From positions 203,056 through 267,055 of the forward strand of contig NZ_PPSW01000014.1 in the NCBI RefSeq assembly GCF_005876835.1: DNA of 64,000 nt, written 5' to 3'. Of the stretch, positions 17,285-28,645 are shown piece by piece. Numbering within the stretch: the first letter of the stretch is position 1; each line of letters starts with the position of its first letter. The DNA is from Pseudoalteromonas phenolica (GTDB lineage: Bacteria > Pseudomonadota > Gammaproteobacteria > Enterobacterales > Alteromonadaceae). Made by a program: the position numbers and the translations under genes. Below the pieces are notes generated by a model that saw only the letters and a list, made by a program, of their open reading frames with translations, did no database searches and was not told the origin of the DNA.

Positions 17285-17435
17285 GTTTGCTCCGTTTAAT
17301 GGCTGAACACAATATTCCGTTGAATATTCTATAATTAGTTATAAAGTAAAGATATATCACTGAGTGATTGTTGCAAGTGATATACGGTAACTGATGGCAT
17401 TCGCAGCAAAAAGTTCATAATAATTAAGGGCGAAT

Positions 17436-18587
17436 ATGGAAAAAAAACCGCAAAATACTCAGCATTCAAAAATGGCTTTGCTTCTGACCGGTGGTGGTGC
17501 AAGAGCTGCCTACCAAGTTGGCGTGTTAAAAGCATTGGCTTTGAGTATGCCTCGTAATGCCAAAATTCCTTTTCAAATTATTAATGGTACCTCTGCGGGC
17601 GCAATTAACTCTGCTGCGATGGCGTGTTACGCTTCATGTATGCACTTGGCGGTACGCAAAATAGAATGGGTATGGCGCCAGTTTCATACTCATATGGTCT
17701 ATAAGAGCTCTTTCACTGGCGCGTCGAGTTATATTCTTGGCAATATGATGCGTAGCTTTCAATCTGACTATTTAAATCACCCGCCCGCCAGCCTATTAGA
17801 CAACTCTCCGCTTCGAGCATTGCTTGATGATGTTTTAGATTTATCTCGCATTGATAGAAACTTACATAGAAAATACTTAGAGGCGGTGTCTGTTACGGTA
17901 TCAAGTTATTCAACCGGAAAGTCAGTGGCTGTCTTTCAGTCGAATAATGCTGCCCCTTGGCAACGCGCCAAAAGAGAAGGTGTCGCAGGGCAAATCACCT
18001 TAGACCTACTCATGGCCTCAAGTGCGATCCCTATGGTTTTCCCCAGTGTTAGAGTGAAGCACCACTACTATGGTGACGGCTCTATCCACCAGCTCTCACC
18101 TCTTAGCCCGTCAATTCATTTAGGTGCCGATAAAATATTTATAATTGGTGTTGAGCAACCAAAACGCCAACGCGCCATAGGTTACGAACCTCATTTCCCT
18201 GGTGTATCTACGGTTGCTGGCCACTTGCTAGATAGCGTTTTTGCTGACACGCTACAATCAGATTTAGAACGTTTAGAACGAGTTAACCGAACCATAGGTT
18301 TACTGCCTTCTAACTCAAAGAATAAACACAAAGAGCTAAAACAAGTTTCAACACTCGTCATTAACCCGACGCAAAACTTTAATGAAATAGCGACCGAATG
18401 CTATGAACATATGCCACTGGCAGTCAGAATGTTATTACGTTCGATTGGTATCAAAAAGCACTCGGAGTCGAGCTTAGCGAGTTACTTAATGTTTGAGAAA
18501 GCCTATACCCGAAGGCTCATTGAATTTGGTTATCAAGATGGGCTAGATAGGCTCGATGAAATTAGAGACTTTCTAGAGCTTAATTAG
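17436..18587 (+). CDS. Patatin-like phospholipase family protein
   Basis: 383 residues. It has the glycine-rich oxyanion loop LLTGGGARAAYQVGVLKAL (about 17-34), nucleophile GTSAG (S53), and the DGS of the Ser-Asp dyad in YYGDGSIHQLSPLSP (D214). No signal peptide, so cytosolic or peripheral. Family members hydrolyse phospholipids or other acyl esters. AAGGG lies upstream of the ATG. It is not obviously in an operon and is convergent with the antiporter gene. Confidence 0.9.
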   Translation: MEKKPQNTQHSKMALLLTGGGARAAYQVGVLKALALSMPRNAKIPFQIINGTSAGAINSAAMACYASCMHLAVRKIEWVWRQFHTHMVYKSSFTGASSYILGNMMRSFQSDYLNHPPASLLDNSPLRALLDDVLDLSRIDRNLHRKYLEAVSVTVSSYSTGKSVAVFQSNNAAPWQRAKREGVAGQITLDLLMASSAIPMVFPSVRVKHHYYGDGSIHQLSPLSPSIHLGADKIFIIGVEQPKRQRAIGYEPHFPGVSTVAGHLLDSVFADTLQSDLERLERVNRTIGLLPSNSKNKHKELKQVSTLVINPTQNFNEIATECYEHMPLAVRMLLRSIGIKKHSESSLASYLMFEKAYTRRLIEFGYQDGLDRLDEIRDFLELN

Positions 18588-18637
18588 GCTTGCACTTAGC
18601 TCTATTAACGCTTTAAAAAGCATCAGCAAACCTCGCT

Positions 18638-20611
18638 TTATGACAACCCCTCTAGCAAGAATTGCTCTGCTCGCTCTACGCGTCTGGGCTTACCTTTTAG
18701 CAATAGAATGTCGTTTGCTTGCAATATGACGTCGTCGTCAGGAGATTCAATTTCTTGCCCGTCTCTTCTTAATGCGGTGATCACGACTCGCTGTTTGTTT
18801 AAATTCAACTGCGCTATTTGTTTATCAATGGCAAAGGCTGATTCTGGCAGGGCAATCGCATGCAGATATTCTAAACGCTCTAAAGGCTCGCTATTTTGCT
18901 CCACTGAGCCGTCGGTAAAAAAGCCATGGAGAAACTCATAACGATTTTCACGCTCTTGGCTTACTCGGCGTAATATACGGCGCATCGGCACGCCAGACAT
19001 ATGCAGTACGTGAGAAATAAGCATTAAACTTGCTTCAAGTGCTTCAGGCACAACTTCTGCCACCCCCATCTTTTTAAAGTCTTCAAGGTGTATATCATCT
19101 GTGGCACGAACAATAATTGAGACACCCGGCGCGACTCTTTTTATCGCATCTATCACAGGTTGATTTTGTTCAAAGTCAGACATAGTGACTATCACCAGCT
19201 TAGCCTGTTCAACTTTGGCTGATTTTAAAATGGTATTTTGCGCAGCATGCCCAAATAAAACAGGTTCTCCCGCGTTTTGTGCCTCTTGTACAAGAAGTGG
19301 ATTTCGCTCAATGGCAACATAGGGAATGGCTTCAGGTTTTAAAAAACGCGTAATGGTTTGTCCTACCCGTCCATACCCAAGAATTAGAACATGGCCATTT
19401 AAATTATGACTGCCGAACGTTTTTTGAAATTGTTCGTTACCCTGTTCGCTATCGATATTTAACACGCTCAAAATACGGTCTGTTTGACCGATTAAATATG
19501 GTGTGAGTGCCATTGAAAACACACCCAGCGCGATTAAAAATGATGCGGTCGTTGAAGCCATTAATTGATGTGTTGAAGCCAACGCGATAAGCACAAAACC
19601 AAACTCCCCCATCTGCCAAAGCAATATGCCGGATGCAATAGCATCTTTTTTACGCTCTCCAATTAATTGCGCACAGCCCCAAATAAGTAGTAGCTTCAAT
19701 ACAAATAAAACCACTAAGGCAGCACAAATATACCAAAACATTTCAATAACAAAGCCGACATTGAGCTGCATACCAACAGTGACAAAAAACAGCCCCATTA
19801 ATATGTCTCTAAAAGGCCGGATCTCAGCTTCTAATTGATGTCGATACTGACTTTCACCTAACATCATGCCTGCTAAAAACGCGCCCAGTGCCATAGACAA
19901 ACCAAATAAGTAAGTCAGGCCAGCCGCACACAAAGCAACCACTAAAGTAGACAGCACAAATAATTCATCGGTTCTGACTTGTGCCACTTCATTAAAGACC
20001 AGTGGCAACACCCATTTGCCAATGGCCCACAGCAAAATACAGACAAACGCGCCTTTCGCTAAGGCTATCGCCAATGTGCTTGCCAACATTTGATTATCGG
20101 CTTCAGCAAATAAAGGAATACAAATTAGAAGTGGAACAACAGCTATATCTTGAAATAGAAGAATACCGACAGAGAGCTGACCTCGCCGCTGGTTTAACGC
20201 AGCATTCTCTTTGAGGATTTTGACAACTACAGCCGTCGAAGATAAAGTCATGATACTGCCGATTGTAAAAGCACTCAGCCAGCCATAACCAAAAAACTTC
20301 ACAATCGGGATAGCGACTAGAATTGTTACTATTACTTGAAGACTGCCAAGCCCAAACACCAAGTTACGCATTGCCATCAACTTAGGTACTGAAAACTCTA
20401 AGCCAAGACTAAATAATAAAAAGACGATGCCGAGCTCAGCAATAAAGTGCATCTCATCGCTCATACTCATCCAGCCAATACTCGGACTACTCGCCAGTAC
20501 CCCTGTAACTAAATAAGCTAAAATTGCCGGCAAGCCAATGCGCTTGAACAACCAAACCAAAATCATTGCGGCAAGTAATAAGGCAAAAACTTGACTATAA
20601 ATGCTCTGCAA
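18638..20611 (-). CDS. KefB/KefC-type monovalent cation:proton antiporter (CPA2)
   Basis: 657 residues. The N-terminal part (about 1-380) has some 12 membrane helices of the Na+/H+ exchanger fold. A TrkA-N/RCK domain starts at about 405 (LILGYGRVGQTITRFLKPE) and binds NAD(H)-type ligand. A TrkA-C domain ends the protein (about 570-650; VVITALRRDGQEIESPDDDVILQANDILLLKG). Likely K+ or Na+ efflux in exchange for H+; YbaL-like. The start codon is TTG with GGAGG 4 bases upstream. No KefF/KefG partner is seen next to it, so glutathione gating is not implied. Confidence 0.88.
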   Translation of the reverse strand: MQSIYSQVFALLLAAMILVWLFKRIGLPAILAYLVTGVLASSPSIGWMSMSDEMHFIAELGIVFLLFSLGLEFSVPKLMAMRNLVFGLGSLQVIVTILVAIPIVKFFGYGWLSAFTIGSIMTLSSTAVVVKILKENAALNQRRGQLSVGILLFQDIAVVPLLICIPLFAEADNQMLASTLAIALAKGAFVCILLWAIGKWVLPLVFNEVAQVRTDELFVLSTLVVALCAAGLTYLFGLSMALGAFLAGMMLGESQYRHQLEAEIRPFRDILMGLFFVTVGMQLNVGFVIEMFWYICAALVVLFVLKLLLIWGCAQLIGERKKDAIASGILLWQMGEFGFVLIALASTHQLMASTTASFLIALGVFSMALTPYLIGQTDRILSVLNIDSEQGNEQFQKTFGSHNLNGHVLILGYGRVGQTITRFLKPEAIPYVAIERNPLLVQEAQNAGEPVLFGHAAQNTILKSAKVEQAKLVIVTMSDFEQNQPVIDAIKRVAPGVSIIVRATDDIHLEDFKKMGVAEVVPEALEASLMLISHVLHMSGVPMRRILRRVSQERENRYEFLHGFFTDGSVEQNSEPLERLEYLHAIALPESAFAIDKQIAQLNLNKQRVVITALRRDGQEIESPDDDVILQANDILLLKGKPRRVERAEQFLLEGLS

Positions 20612-20755
20612 ATGACCTCCAGAGAGTCAATTTTATTGATGTTTATAATTCGACTTTAATTAACTATAGCAAGCGATTGTTTTTCAGCCAGTTTAAAAAT
20701 TTGGCATAAAATTAGCTTGTATGAACTCAGTTATGATAATTAGGGGTTCTAACTA

Positions 20756-21652
20756 ATGGAAAACGTCCATATTCTGACGCAAAGGTTAACGACACGCGGC
20801 GACTATTTGCCGTTTAATACCGAGCAATATATTAATCAAGAGCCAATGTTTGCTCATCGTCTGGTTGAAAAGCTGCAAACGACACTTGATATAGAAGAGC
20901 TGCTAGCCATTTATGCAGAGCATGCAGAACGTATCATCAAATTGTCTGGACTACAGTTTCACACCGCATTAGGCGCTTTTCAGTTAAAAGACAGTGATAA
21001 ACAGTACACACCTTTTAGTTTTGATTTAGACCTCAATGGCGAGCATTTAGGTAAGCTGGTGTACTTTTGCCAATACCAGTTGAGCCCTGCCATTAAAAGC
21101 AAGCTGCAATCTATACACCAAGTTTTAGCTTACCCATTGCGAAACGCATTGATGTATCAACGTGTTTTACAACTGGCAACCAAAGACTCATTAACTGGTT
21201 TATATAACCGCAGCCAATTTAATGACAATCTCGTTCAGAAGATTGAAAACGGACGTCGCCATCAACGTAAATTTAGTTTGATGCTGCTTGATTTAGACAA
21301 CTTTAAACAAGTGAATGATAACTTTGGTCACAAAGCGGGTGATGACGTGCTTATTGAGTTTTCAAATATTTTGAAAGCCTCTATTAGAGCGACCGACAGT
21401 GTATATCGTTTCGGCGGAGATGAGTTTGCAATTCTGATTGATGATCCAGAATTTGTTACTAATAAGTTGATTGCAGAACGTATTATGGCGTCTGTCGAGC
21501 ACTGCGATCTGATGGCTAAATATGCAGTAACGACCAGTATTGGCTTCACGTTAGCCGACAATGCAGACTGCGAAGATAATATTTTTGCAAGAGCCGATAA
21601 AGGCTTATATAAAGCGAAAGCAGCAGGCAGGAACTGCGCTCGCGCTATCTAA
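20756..21652 (+). CDS. GGDEF diguanylate cyclase
   Basis: 298 residues. The N-terminal 140 residues form an unassigned, GAF-like sensory region. The GGDEF domain starts at DSLTGLYNRSQF. The active site RFGGDEFAIL (GGDEF 220-224) and the inhibitory I-site RATD (211-214) are both intact, so an active, product-inhibited c-di-GMP synthase is expected. No signal peptide or membrane helix. Monocistronic. Confidence 0.92.
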   Translation: MENVHILTQRLTTRGDYLPFNTEQYINQEPMFAHRLVEKLQTTLDIEELLAIYAEHAERIIKLSGLQFHTALGAFQLKDSDKQYTPFSFDLDLNGEHLGKLVYFCQYQLSPAIKSKLQSIHQVLAYPLRNALMYQRVLQLATKDSLTGLYNRSQFNDNLVQKIENGRRHQRKFSLMLLDLDNFKQVNDNFGHKAGDDVLIEFSNILKASIRATDSVYRFGGDEFAILIDDPEFVTNKLIAERIMASVEHCDLMAKYAVTTSIGFTLADNADCEDNIFARADKGLYKAKAAGRNCARAI

Positions 21653-21701
21653 ACAATTCGCCAAAGCAAGCCCCTAACTTGCTTTGGCTCTTACACCCTT
21701 T

Positions 21702-22043
21702 CTATTTCTTTGATTTGCTCCACAATAAATAAGCGAACAAACAACTCGAAGCACCAAAGAAAAAAGCATTGATCAGCCACGCCAATGCAACAAAACTCGG
21801 TAACTCAGCAATCACAACTAAAATCAATGGCATTAAAAGCGCGAAAATAAAAAAGCTACCACCTTTACCATGCCAATAACTCAACAATAAAATCACTGTC
21901 ACCATACCAAGTGCTATCGCTGAGATTAAATTACCAAGTATTAGTTCGCTATTTACAGCCAAAGGAATAAAAAGTAACAAAGTAAATACCATGCCGATAG
22001 GTGACTTTTGTGCCAGTGACTGTCCAACTTCTCTCTGTTGCAT
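21702..22043 (-). CDS. Small four-helix membrane protein, unknown function
   Basis: 113 residues with four predicted membrane helices and a short basic C-terminus (WSKSKK). I do not recognise a family. It begins one base after the tilS stop codon on the same strand, so it is almost certainly co-transcribed with tilS. Confidence 0.75.
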   Translation of the reverse strand: MQQREVGQSLAQKSPIGMVFTLLLFIPLAVNSELILGNLISAIALGMVTVILLLSYWHGKGGSFFIFALLMPLILVVIAELPSFVALAWLINAFFFGASSCLFAYLLWSKSKK

Positions 22044-22044
22044 A

Positions 22045-23370
22045 TTAGGTTAACTCCCAAGAAATACCGCTACCCTCACTGATATAGTCAGCAGATACAA
22101 AATGACCCACAACCTGTACAAGGTTGTCGTCGTAAAACACTAAGGGGATATTATCTCGCTGCCATGTGGGGACTTTTAATTCTTTAAGCCAATATTTTAA
22201 CGTATTACTCCGTACTTTCTTATATGGTTTTATTTGTGACTTTAACAGTCCAAAACGGATAGAAACACGCTCATTCTCAAAAGGCTGTCTTAGTAATCCA
22301 CCAGACTCGCGTTTTAACGTCGTTTTATCATTTAAGACTAGTATTGTGCTTTCGATGTTTTCGACGTTATTTGGAGTGCCGTCCTGCGCATCAAAATATA
22401 ACTTTTCTCTGTAACGTCTGATCGCCCCTTTCGATAACTGCACTTGCATTTGTGCATCTTCACGACTTTCTAGGCTTTGCGTTAATATCTGTGACATTTG
22501 CGCTTTTGAAGGCATGACTACACCTAAGTCACTTAACCATGCTCTCACAACATTGCTCTGCCTAAGCGCACTAAACTGCTTTAACTCATTGAGTTTTAGT
22601 GTGGCAGGCACATCGTTTTTATCTGCACAGAGCAACAAATCCGCTTGGCTTATTTCGTCAATTAAGGCTTGCTGCTGCTGTAACAGCTCAATACTGCGCA
22701 GCGTACTTTTTAAAAAACCATTAAAGCGTTTTTTAAGCGGCGGAATAATTTGGTTACGTAAAAAATTGCGGTCGAATTTATCATCTTGATTCGACTCATC
22801 TTCGATATGCGCTAAAGAAAAAGTGCGAGCAAATGCTTCAATGTCTTCTCGTGAGATGTTCAAAAGAGGCCTAATACACTGCCGCCCAGATGATAAACGC
22901 ACTTCGTCATGCATTGCACTGAGCCCTGTAAGGCCAGAACCACGCTTGAGTCGCAATAAGAAGGTTTCTAACTGATCGTCCGCATGCTGACCTAATAAAA
23001 TTAGGCTGCCCTGCTCTGCTAGCTCATCAAGTGCCTGATAGCGCGCATCTCGTGCAATTGCTTCAAGGGATTGTCTCGCTTTTGGCTGAACATTCACGCG
23101 CTTGGTTTTAAAAGGAATATTCAGAGATAGACAAAGCTGCTCGCAGAACTTCTGCCAGTCTTGAGCGTTTTCAGATAAACCATGATTTACGTAAATAGCT
23201 TCGACTAGAATAGACTGATTTGCATCTAGACTCTCAAGGTAGGTCTTACACAAATGTAATAACACAACAGAGTCGGCTCCACCCGAAAGTGCCACCGTTA
23301 GGCCTGAGCCTAAATGCAATTTGGGCTCTAATGCTGTTTTAAACTGTTTAAATAAAGTGGTTTGTATCAT
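22045..23370 (-). CDS. tilS: tRNA(Ile)-lysidine synthase
   Basis: 441 residues. It makes lysidine at C34 of the AUA-reading tRNA-Ile in the cytosol using ATP and lysine. The PP-loop SGGADS (29-34) is intact, with GRGSGL-like LKRGSGLTGL and RPLLNISREDIEAFA in the N-terminal domain. The central tRNA-binding domain and C-terminal substrate domain are present, so it is the long, E. coli-type form. The ATG at 23370 was preferred to an upstream TTG. Its start codon overlaps the end of a MITE-like repeat, so promoter and ribosome site come from the repeat. Confidence 0.93.
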   Translation of the reverse strand: MIQTTLFKQFKTALEPKLHLGSGLTVALSGGADSVVLLHLCKTYLESLDANQSILVEAIYVNHGLSENAQDWQKFCEQLCLSLNIPFKTKRVNVQPKARQSLEAIARDARYQALDELAEQGSLILLGQHADDQLETFLLRLKRGSGLTGLSAMHDEVRLSSGRQCIRPLLNISREDIEAFARTFSLAHIEDESNQDDKFDRNFLRNQIIPPLKKRFNGFLKSTLRSIELLQQQQALIDEISQADLLLCADKNDVPATLKLNELKQFSALRQSNVVRAWLSDLGVVMPSKAQMSQILTQSLESREDAQMQVQLSKGAIRRYREKLYFDAQDGTPNNVENIESTILVLNDKTTLKRESGGLLRQPFENERVSIRFGLLKSQIKPYKKVRSNTLKYWLKELKVPTWQRDNIPLVFYDDNLVQVVGHFVSADYISEGSGISWELT

Positions 23371-23531
23371 ACCAATACTCAATAATACTCAATCATTTTG
23401 AGGGACTAAAACTGACGCTAACTTCGTTGAAAACTTCTCATTTAGAACAACTAAATAGCAAAATTTCCGCCTCGTTATCGACTAGTTTTTCTTGCCTTAA
23501 AATAGACCGCTTAATTAAGCGGATTGGTATC
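23369..23531. repeat. MITE-like element with ATACCAAT/ATTGGTAT terminal inverted repeats
   Basis: About 163 bases between tilS and accA. It is bounded by ATACCAAT (23369) and ATTGGTAT (23524-23531), with a perfect 16-base palindrome CCGCTTAATTAAGCGG next to the right end. There is no coding capacity. A 12-base copy of the right end occurs at 1147-1158. The left end contains the tilS start codon. I infer a small non-autonomous mobile or palindromic repeat; family not named. Confidence 0.5.
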
Positions 23532-23545
23532 ATAACTCTAAAACG

Positions 23546-23575
23546 CAAAAAAGCCGCATAATGCGGCTTTTTTCA
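23546..23575. terminator. Bidirectional-type terminator downstream of accA
   Basis: Hairpin GCCGCATAATGCGGC is flanked by AAAAAA and TTTTTT, 14 bases after the accA stop. Confidence 0.85.
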
Positions 23576-23586
23576 AAAGCTTAAGT

Positions 23587-24543
23587 TTAGCAGTAACCAA
23601 ACGACATGAGTCGCTTGTAACGCTGCTCAAGCATATCTTCTGTGCTTAATGCTGTTAGTTCAGCAAGGTCACGGTTAAGTTGAGCTTTTAAGTTTTTAGC
23701 CATCTCATCATAGTTACGATGCGCACCACCTAGTGGCTCATCAATGATGTTGTTGATCAGGTCTAGCTCTTTAACTCGCGTTGCCGATACACCCATGGCT
23801 TCTGCAGCAAGTGGCGCTTTTTCAGCACTCTTCCAAAGAATTGACGCACAACCTTCAGGAGAGATAACAGAGTACGTGCTGTACTGAAGCATGTTTACAC
23901 GGTCGCCAACACCAATGGCAAGTGCACCACCTGAACCACCTTCACCGATAACCGTACAAATTGTTGGTACTTTTAACGCAGCCATTACTTTTAGGTTACG
24001 TGCAATTGCTTCACTTTGGCCACGCTCTTCAGCACCAACACCAGGGTAAGCACCCGGCGTGTCGATGAAAGTGATAATTGGCATTTTAAAACGCTCAGCC
24101 ATTTCCATTAAACGAAGGGCTTTACGATAACCTTCTGGCTTAGGCATACCGAAGTTACGCTTAATTTTTTCTGCTGTATCACGACCTTTTTGCTGACCGA
24201 TAACCATAACAGGCTTACCGTCTAAACGTGCAACACCACCTAAAATGGCAGGGTCGTTTGCGAAAGTACGGTCACCCGCAAATTCGTCAAACTCAGTAAA
24301 AATGCGCTCGATGTAATCACGTGCATATGGACGTAACGGGTGACGTGCAAGTTGAGAAACCTGCCATGCACCTAATTCAGAGAATACTTTTTCAGTTAGC
24401 TCAACGTTCTTTTCTTTTAAACGAGAAATTTCTTCTTCTAAGCTCAGGTCTAAACTGCCTGAACGGCTAACATTTTGTAATTCTTTAATTTTTGCTTCTA
24501 ATTCAGCAATTGGAAGCTCAAAATCAAGATAATTGAGGCTCAT
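23587..24543 (-). CDS. accA: Acetyl-CoA carboxylase carboxyltransferase subunit alpha
   Basis: 318 residues, the normal size for AccA. With AccD it transfers CO2 from carboxybiotin to acetyl-CoA, giving malonyl-CoA for fatty acid synthesis. Seen: the N-terminal helical hairpin ([19 protein letters not shown]), the crotonase-fold core [15 protein letters not shown] and [19 protein letters not shown], and the glycine-rich [18 protein letters not shown]. It follows dnaE by 14 bases and ends the operon at a strong terminator, as in E. coli. Confidence 0.98.
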   Translation of the reverse strand: MSLNYLDFELPIAELEAKIKELQNVSRSGSLDLSLEEEISRLKEKNVELTEKVFSELGAWQVSQLARHPLRPYARDYIERIFTEFDEFAGDRTFANDPAILGGVARLDGKPVMVIGQQKGRDTAEKIKRNFGMPKPEGYRKALRLMEMAERFKMPIITFIDTPGAYPGVGAEERGQSEAIARNLKVMAALKVPTICTVIGEGGSGGALAIGVGDRVNMLQYSTYSVISPEGCASILWKSAEKAPLAAEAMGVSATRVKELDLINNIIDEPLGGAHRNYDEMAKNLKAQLNRDLAELTALSTEDMLEQRYKRLMSFGYC

Positions 24544-24557
24544 GCTCTACAACCTAA

Positions 24558-27500
24558 TTAATTAAATTCTAATTCTATATCTTGTGCCGCTAACTGAGAT
24601 AATCGCGTTATTAGATCATCTGTTGGCGTCACACACCATTCTGTACCTAACGTTAGTTCTGCTAACGCATCAGGACGCTGATATTGAACCTTAACTTCGC
24701 AAGTACCGAATTTATAAGGTTCTAAGACTTTTCGTAAGTTATCGAAGAAGTTCGCGTCAATTTGCACCATATTTAGAGTCATTTTTATCGCTCTGATGCG
24801 TTTTTCACGCGCCTGAGCTATGGTACACACGTCTCTGGCTGTCATTGTAATGCCACCAGAGAAGTTATCAAAGCTGACCTGTCCAGATATTACCAAGATT
24901 TGGTTAATTTGCAGCAATTCTTGATAAGTTTCGTACTGTTCAGGAAATAAGCGTACATCAATTCGGGCACTTTTGTCATCTAAAGTTATTAAACCCCAAC
25001 GTTGATTTCGTTTATTAATCAGCGTTCTTGCATTAATCACCAAACCAGCAGCCGTAGAGCTAACATCTCGGTTAGTGGGCTGTAAGTCAACGAGTTTACC
25101 GGATGTATAGTGTTTTAACTCTTTACGATACTGATTTATTGGGTGACCCGTTAAATATAAGCCTAAGGTTTCTTTCTCACCGTTTAGCCACTCTTTGTCT
25201 GGCATAGGCAAAGCAGTTTCAAATGCTTGCTCCACTTCATCTGGCTCAGTCGCAAGTAAGCCAAATAGATCACTTTGACCAATCGCTTCTGCTTTATGAT
25301 GCTGTTCGGCAGCTTTCATAGCAGCAGGTAGACTAGCGATTAGGATTGAACGGCCAGCTTGATTTTGCTCAGGCCCAAGTTTATCTAGAGCACCTGCATA
25401 AATCAGCTTTTCAACCACACGCTTATTTAAACGCTTTAAATCAACACGAGCGCAGAAATCGAATAAGTCTTTAAACTCACCACCTTGTTCACGTGCTTCT
25501 AGAATAGCTTCAACCGGGCCTTCACCTACCCCTTTAATCGCACCGATACCGTAAACAATTTCGCCTTTCAAGTTTACGGTAAACTTATATAAGCCTTCAT
25601 TGACGTTAGGCGGTAATAAGGCCAACTTCATGTTTTCACACTCATCAACCAGGGTAACGATTTTATCGGTGTTATCCATATCCGCCGACATTACCGCAGC
25701 CATAAACTCGGCTGGATAATGGGTTTTCATCCAAAGCGTTTGATATGAAACCAGTGCATAGGCTGCTGAGTGAGATTTGTTAAAGCCGTAACCTGCGAAC
25801 TTTTCTACCAAGTCGAAGATCTTCATGGCGAGCTCGCCATCGACGCCGTTATTCACGGCACCCTCTTCGAAGGTTGAACGCTGTTTCGCCATTTCTTCAG
25901 GCTTTTTCTTACCCATCGCACGACGAAGCATGTCAGCGCCACCTAGCGTATAACCCGCTAGCACCTGCGCTATTTGCATTACCTGCTCCTGATAGAGGAT
26001 GATCCCGTAGGTTGGCTCTAGAATAGGTTGCAAACTATCGTGCTGATACTGTGCATCAGGATATGAAATGTCTTCCCGGCCGTGCTTACGGTCGATGAAG
26101 TTATCTACCATGCCCGATTGCAGAGGACCCGGTCGGAACAGGGCTACCAGTGCGATCATATCTTCAAAGCAGTCGGGTTTAAGACGACGAATTAGGTCTT
26201 TCATACCGCGTGATTCAAGCTGGAACACTGCGGTGGTTTCGGCGCGAAGTAAAAGCTCAATACTCGGCTTGTCATCAAGCGGGATGGCATTAATATCGAC
26301 ATGCGGCTTGCCTTCACGATCAAGACGCTCGTTGGTCATATCTAGCGCCCACTGCAAGATTGTCAGTGTTCTTAGACCTAAGAAGTCAAACTTAACCAAG
26401 CCCGCAGTTTCAACGTCGTTCTTATCAAATTGTGTAACCGGGAACTTACCTTCTTCATCGCAATACAACGCGGCGAAGTCAGTAATGGTGGTTGGCGAGA
26501 TAACAACACCACCGGCGTGCTTACCGGCGTTACGTGTACATCCTTCAAGGATGCGGCACATGTCAATCAGATCTTTTACTTCTTCATCACCATCATAAGC
26601 TTCTGGTAGACGCGGCTCTACATCAAAGGCTTTGGCTAGGGTCATACCTGGATCTGGTGGTACTAACTTTGATATACGGTCAACGAAACCATACGGGTGA
26701 CCAAGTACACGACCTACGTCACGTATTACTGCTTTTGCGGCCATAGTACCGAAAGTGATGATCTGAGATACCGCATCCCGGCCATATAACTTAGCTACGT
26801 GGTCGATTACCTCGTCTCGTCTATCCATACAGAAGTCGACGTCGAAGTCGGGCATCGAGATACGTTCAGGGTTTAAGAATCGCTCGAATAGTAGGTCGAA
26901 TTCAAGTGGATCAAGGTCTGTGATCTTCAGTGCATAAGCCACTAATGAGCCGGCACCCGAACCACGCCCAGGCCCTACTGGAATATTGTTATCTTTACTC
27001 CACTGGATGAACTCCATTACGATCAAGAAGTAACCTGGGAATCCCATTTGGTTGATAACGTCGAGTTCGATTTTAAGACGTTCATCATACTCAACGCGTT
27101 TTTCTTTACGATCGTCTTCGTCAGGGAATAAGAACTGCAAACGCTCTTCAAGGCCGTCTTCTGAGACCTTAACCAAGAAGTCATCGATTTTTAAATCACC
27201 AGTCGGGTAATCAGGTAAGAAATAAGTCCCAAGCTGCACGGTCACATTACAGCGTTTTGCAATTTCAACCGTGTTCTCGAGCGCTTCAGGAATATCACTG
27301 AACAAATCAATCATTTGCTCAGGCGTTTTTAAATACTGCTCTTTTGAGAATCGTTTTGGACGACGTTTGTCTTCAAGCGTGTAACCATCGTGAATCGCAA
27401 CGCGAATTTCATGCGCATCAAAATCGTGTTCATGTAGAAACACCACTTCATTGGTGGCAACAACTGGCAAGTCACGTTGCTCAGCCAGTTTTACCGCTTC

Positions 27501-28049
27501 ATGTAAGTAATCTTCTTCGTCTGCACGACCCGTTCGGATCAGCTCAAGATAGAAATGATCTTTGAAGTGTTCTTCATAAAAAGCAACCGTATCTAATGCC
27601 AACTGATGATTATGCTTTAATAGCGCTTTACCTACATCGCCGTCTTTACCACCAGAAAGTAAAATTAAGCCTTCTTTGTGCTCAACAAGCCATTGTTTAT
27701 CAACCACAGGGCGATGGAAGACATGGCCACGCTGATAGGCTCTCGAAATAAGTAAAGTCAGGTTTTTATAGCCATCGTTATTTTTGGCTAGTACCACCAA
27801 ACGGCATGGCTCTTCAGGAAACTCATCACTTTTAAGCCAAATATCTGCCCCGACAATGGGCTTAATACCTGCACCATGTGCCCCGCCATAAAAACGTACA
27901 AGGCCACATAAGTTCATTTGATCAGTAATAGCAAAAGCTGGAAGCGCTAACTCTTGTGCTCGCGCAACAATCGGCTTGGTCTTTGCCAAGCCATCAACCA
28001 TAGAGAAGTCACTGTGAACACGTAAATGAACAAACTGCGGTGCTGGCAT
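24558..28049 (-). CDS. dnaE: DNA polymerase III alpha subunit
   Basis: 1163 residues, matching E. coli DnaE in length. The replicative polymerase subunit. It has an N-terminal PHP domain ([16 protein letters not shown]), polymerase active-site Asp in [16 protein letters not shown], the fingers region ([33 protein letters not shown]), a helix-hairpin-helix, an OB-fold and a C-terminal tau-binding part. Its start overlaps the rnhB stop by one base (TAATG). Confidence 0.98.
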   Translation of the reverse strand: MPAPQFVHLRVHSDFSMVDGLAKTKPIVARAQELALPAFAITDQMNLCGLVRFYGGAHGAGIKPIVGADIWLKSDEFPEEPCRLVVLAKNNDGYKNLTLLISRAYQRGHVFHRPVVDKQWLVEHKEGLILLSGGKDGDVGKALLKHNHQLALDTVAFYEEHFKDHFYLELIRTGRADEEDYLHEAVKLAEQRDLPVVATNEVVFLHEHDFDAHEIRVAIHDGYTLEDKRRPKRFSKEQYLKTPEQMIDLFSDIPEALENTVEIAKRCNVTVQLGTYFLPDYPTGDLKIDDFLVKVSEDGLEERLQFLFPDEDDRKEKRVEYDERLKIELDVINQMGFPGYFLIVMEFIQWSKDNNIPVGPGRGSGAGSLVAYALKITDLDPLEFDLLFERFLNPERISMPDFDVDFCMDRRDEVIDHVAKLYGRDAVSQIITFGTMAAKAVIRDVGRVLGHPYGFVDRISKLVPPDPGMTLAKAFDVEPRLPEAYDGDEEVKDLIDMCRILEGCTRNAGKHAGGVVISPTTITDFAALYCDEEGKFPVTQFDKNDVETAGLVKFDFLGLRTLTILQWALDMTNERLDREGKPHVDINAIPLDDKPSIELLLRAETTAVFQLESRGMKDLIRRLKPDCFEDMIALVALFRPGPLQSGMVDNFIDRKHGREDISYPDAQYQHDSLQPILEPTYGIILYQEQVMQIAQVLAGYTLGGADMLRRAMGKKKPEEMAKQRSTFEEGAVNNGVDGELAMKIFDLVEKFAGYGFNKSHSAAYALVSYQTLWMKTHYPAEFMAAVMSADMDNTDKIVTLVDECENMKLALLPPNVNEGLYKFTVNLKGEIVYGIGAIKGVGEGPVEAILEAREQGGEFKDLFDFCARVDLKRLNKRVVEKLIYAGALDKLGPEQNQAGRSILIASLPAAMKAAEQHHKAEAIGQSDLFGLLATEPDEVEQAFETALPMPDKEWLNGEKETLGLYLTGHPINQYRKELKHYTSGKLVDLQPTNRDVSSTAAGLVINARTLINKRNQRWGLITLDDKSARIDVRLFPEQYETYQELLQINQILVISGQVSFDNFSGGITMTARDVCTIAQAREKRIRAIKMTLNMVQIDANFFDNLRKVLEPYKFGTCEVKVQYQRPDALAELTLGTEWCVTPTDDLITRLSQLAAQDIELEFN

Positions 28050-28645
28050 TACTGCTCCTTACTTTGCAAAATTCGCTGTACAGGCTTAAACGACGTGCGA
28101 TGGTGTGGCGTTGCACCGTATTGCTCTAGAGCTGCAAAATGCGCTTTAGTTGGATAGCCTTTATGACCTGCAAAGCCATATTCTGGGTATTGTGCATCAA
28201 GCTCTAGCATTTCTTGGTCACGTGCGACTTTTGCTAAAATTGACGCTGCACTGATCTCTTCCACTAAACTATCGCCTTTCACTACACTCTGCGCTGCCAT
28301 GCTAAGTTTTGGTAAACGGTTGCCATCTACAAATACAAATTCAGGCTGAATAATCAGGCCCTCAACGGCACGGCTCATAGCAAGCATAGTGGCATGTAAG
28401 ATATTCAGCTCGTCAATTTCAGCCACACTGGCACGGGCAATGTGATAGCAAAGTGCTTTCTCTTTAATTTCTTCAGCGAGCGCATTACGTTTTTTTTCTG
28501 AGAGCTTTTTAGAATCTGCAAGGCCTTCAATGGGCTTACTCGGATCTAAAATAACCGCAGCGGTGACAACATCACCTACTAGTGGGCCACGGCCAACTTC
28601 GTCAACACCGGCAATATATTTAACATTTGGTCGTTCAATTTGCAT
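28049..28645 (-). CDS. rnhB: Ribonuclease HII
   Basis: 198 residues. It cuts the RNA strand of RNA-DNA hybrids, including single misincorporated ribonucleotides. Catalytic motif [16 protein letters not shown] (D15, E16), with further acids in VFVDGN and in [11 protein letters not shown]. Overlaps lpxB by 11 bases upstream and dnaE by one base downstream, so all three are translated from one message. Confidence 0.97.
   Translation of the reverse strand: MQIERPNVKYIAGVDEVGRGPLVGDVVTAAVILDPSKPIEGLADSKKLSEKKRNALAEEIKEKALCYHIARASVAEIDELNILHATMLAMSRAVEGLIIQPEFVFVDGNRLPKLSMAAQSVVKGDSLVEEISAASILAKVARDQEMLELDAQYPEYGFAGHKGYPTKAHFAALEQYGATPHHRTSFKPVQRILQSKEQ

Noticed and set aside
26068..26598. Long plus-strand frame inside dnaE
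   Set aside because: It is an antisense shadow of a highly conserved coding region, with no start signals or recognisable domain.
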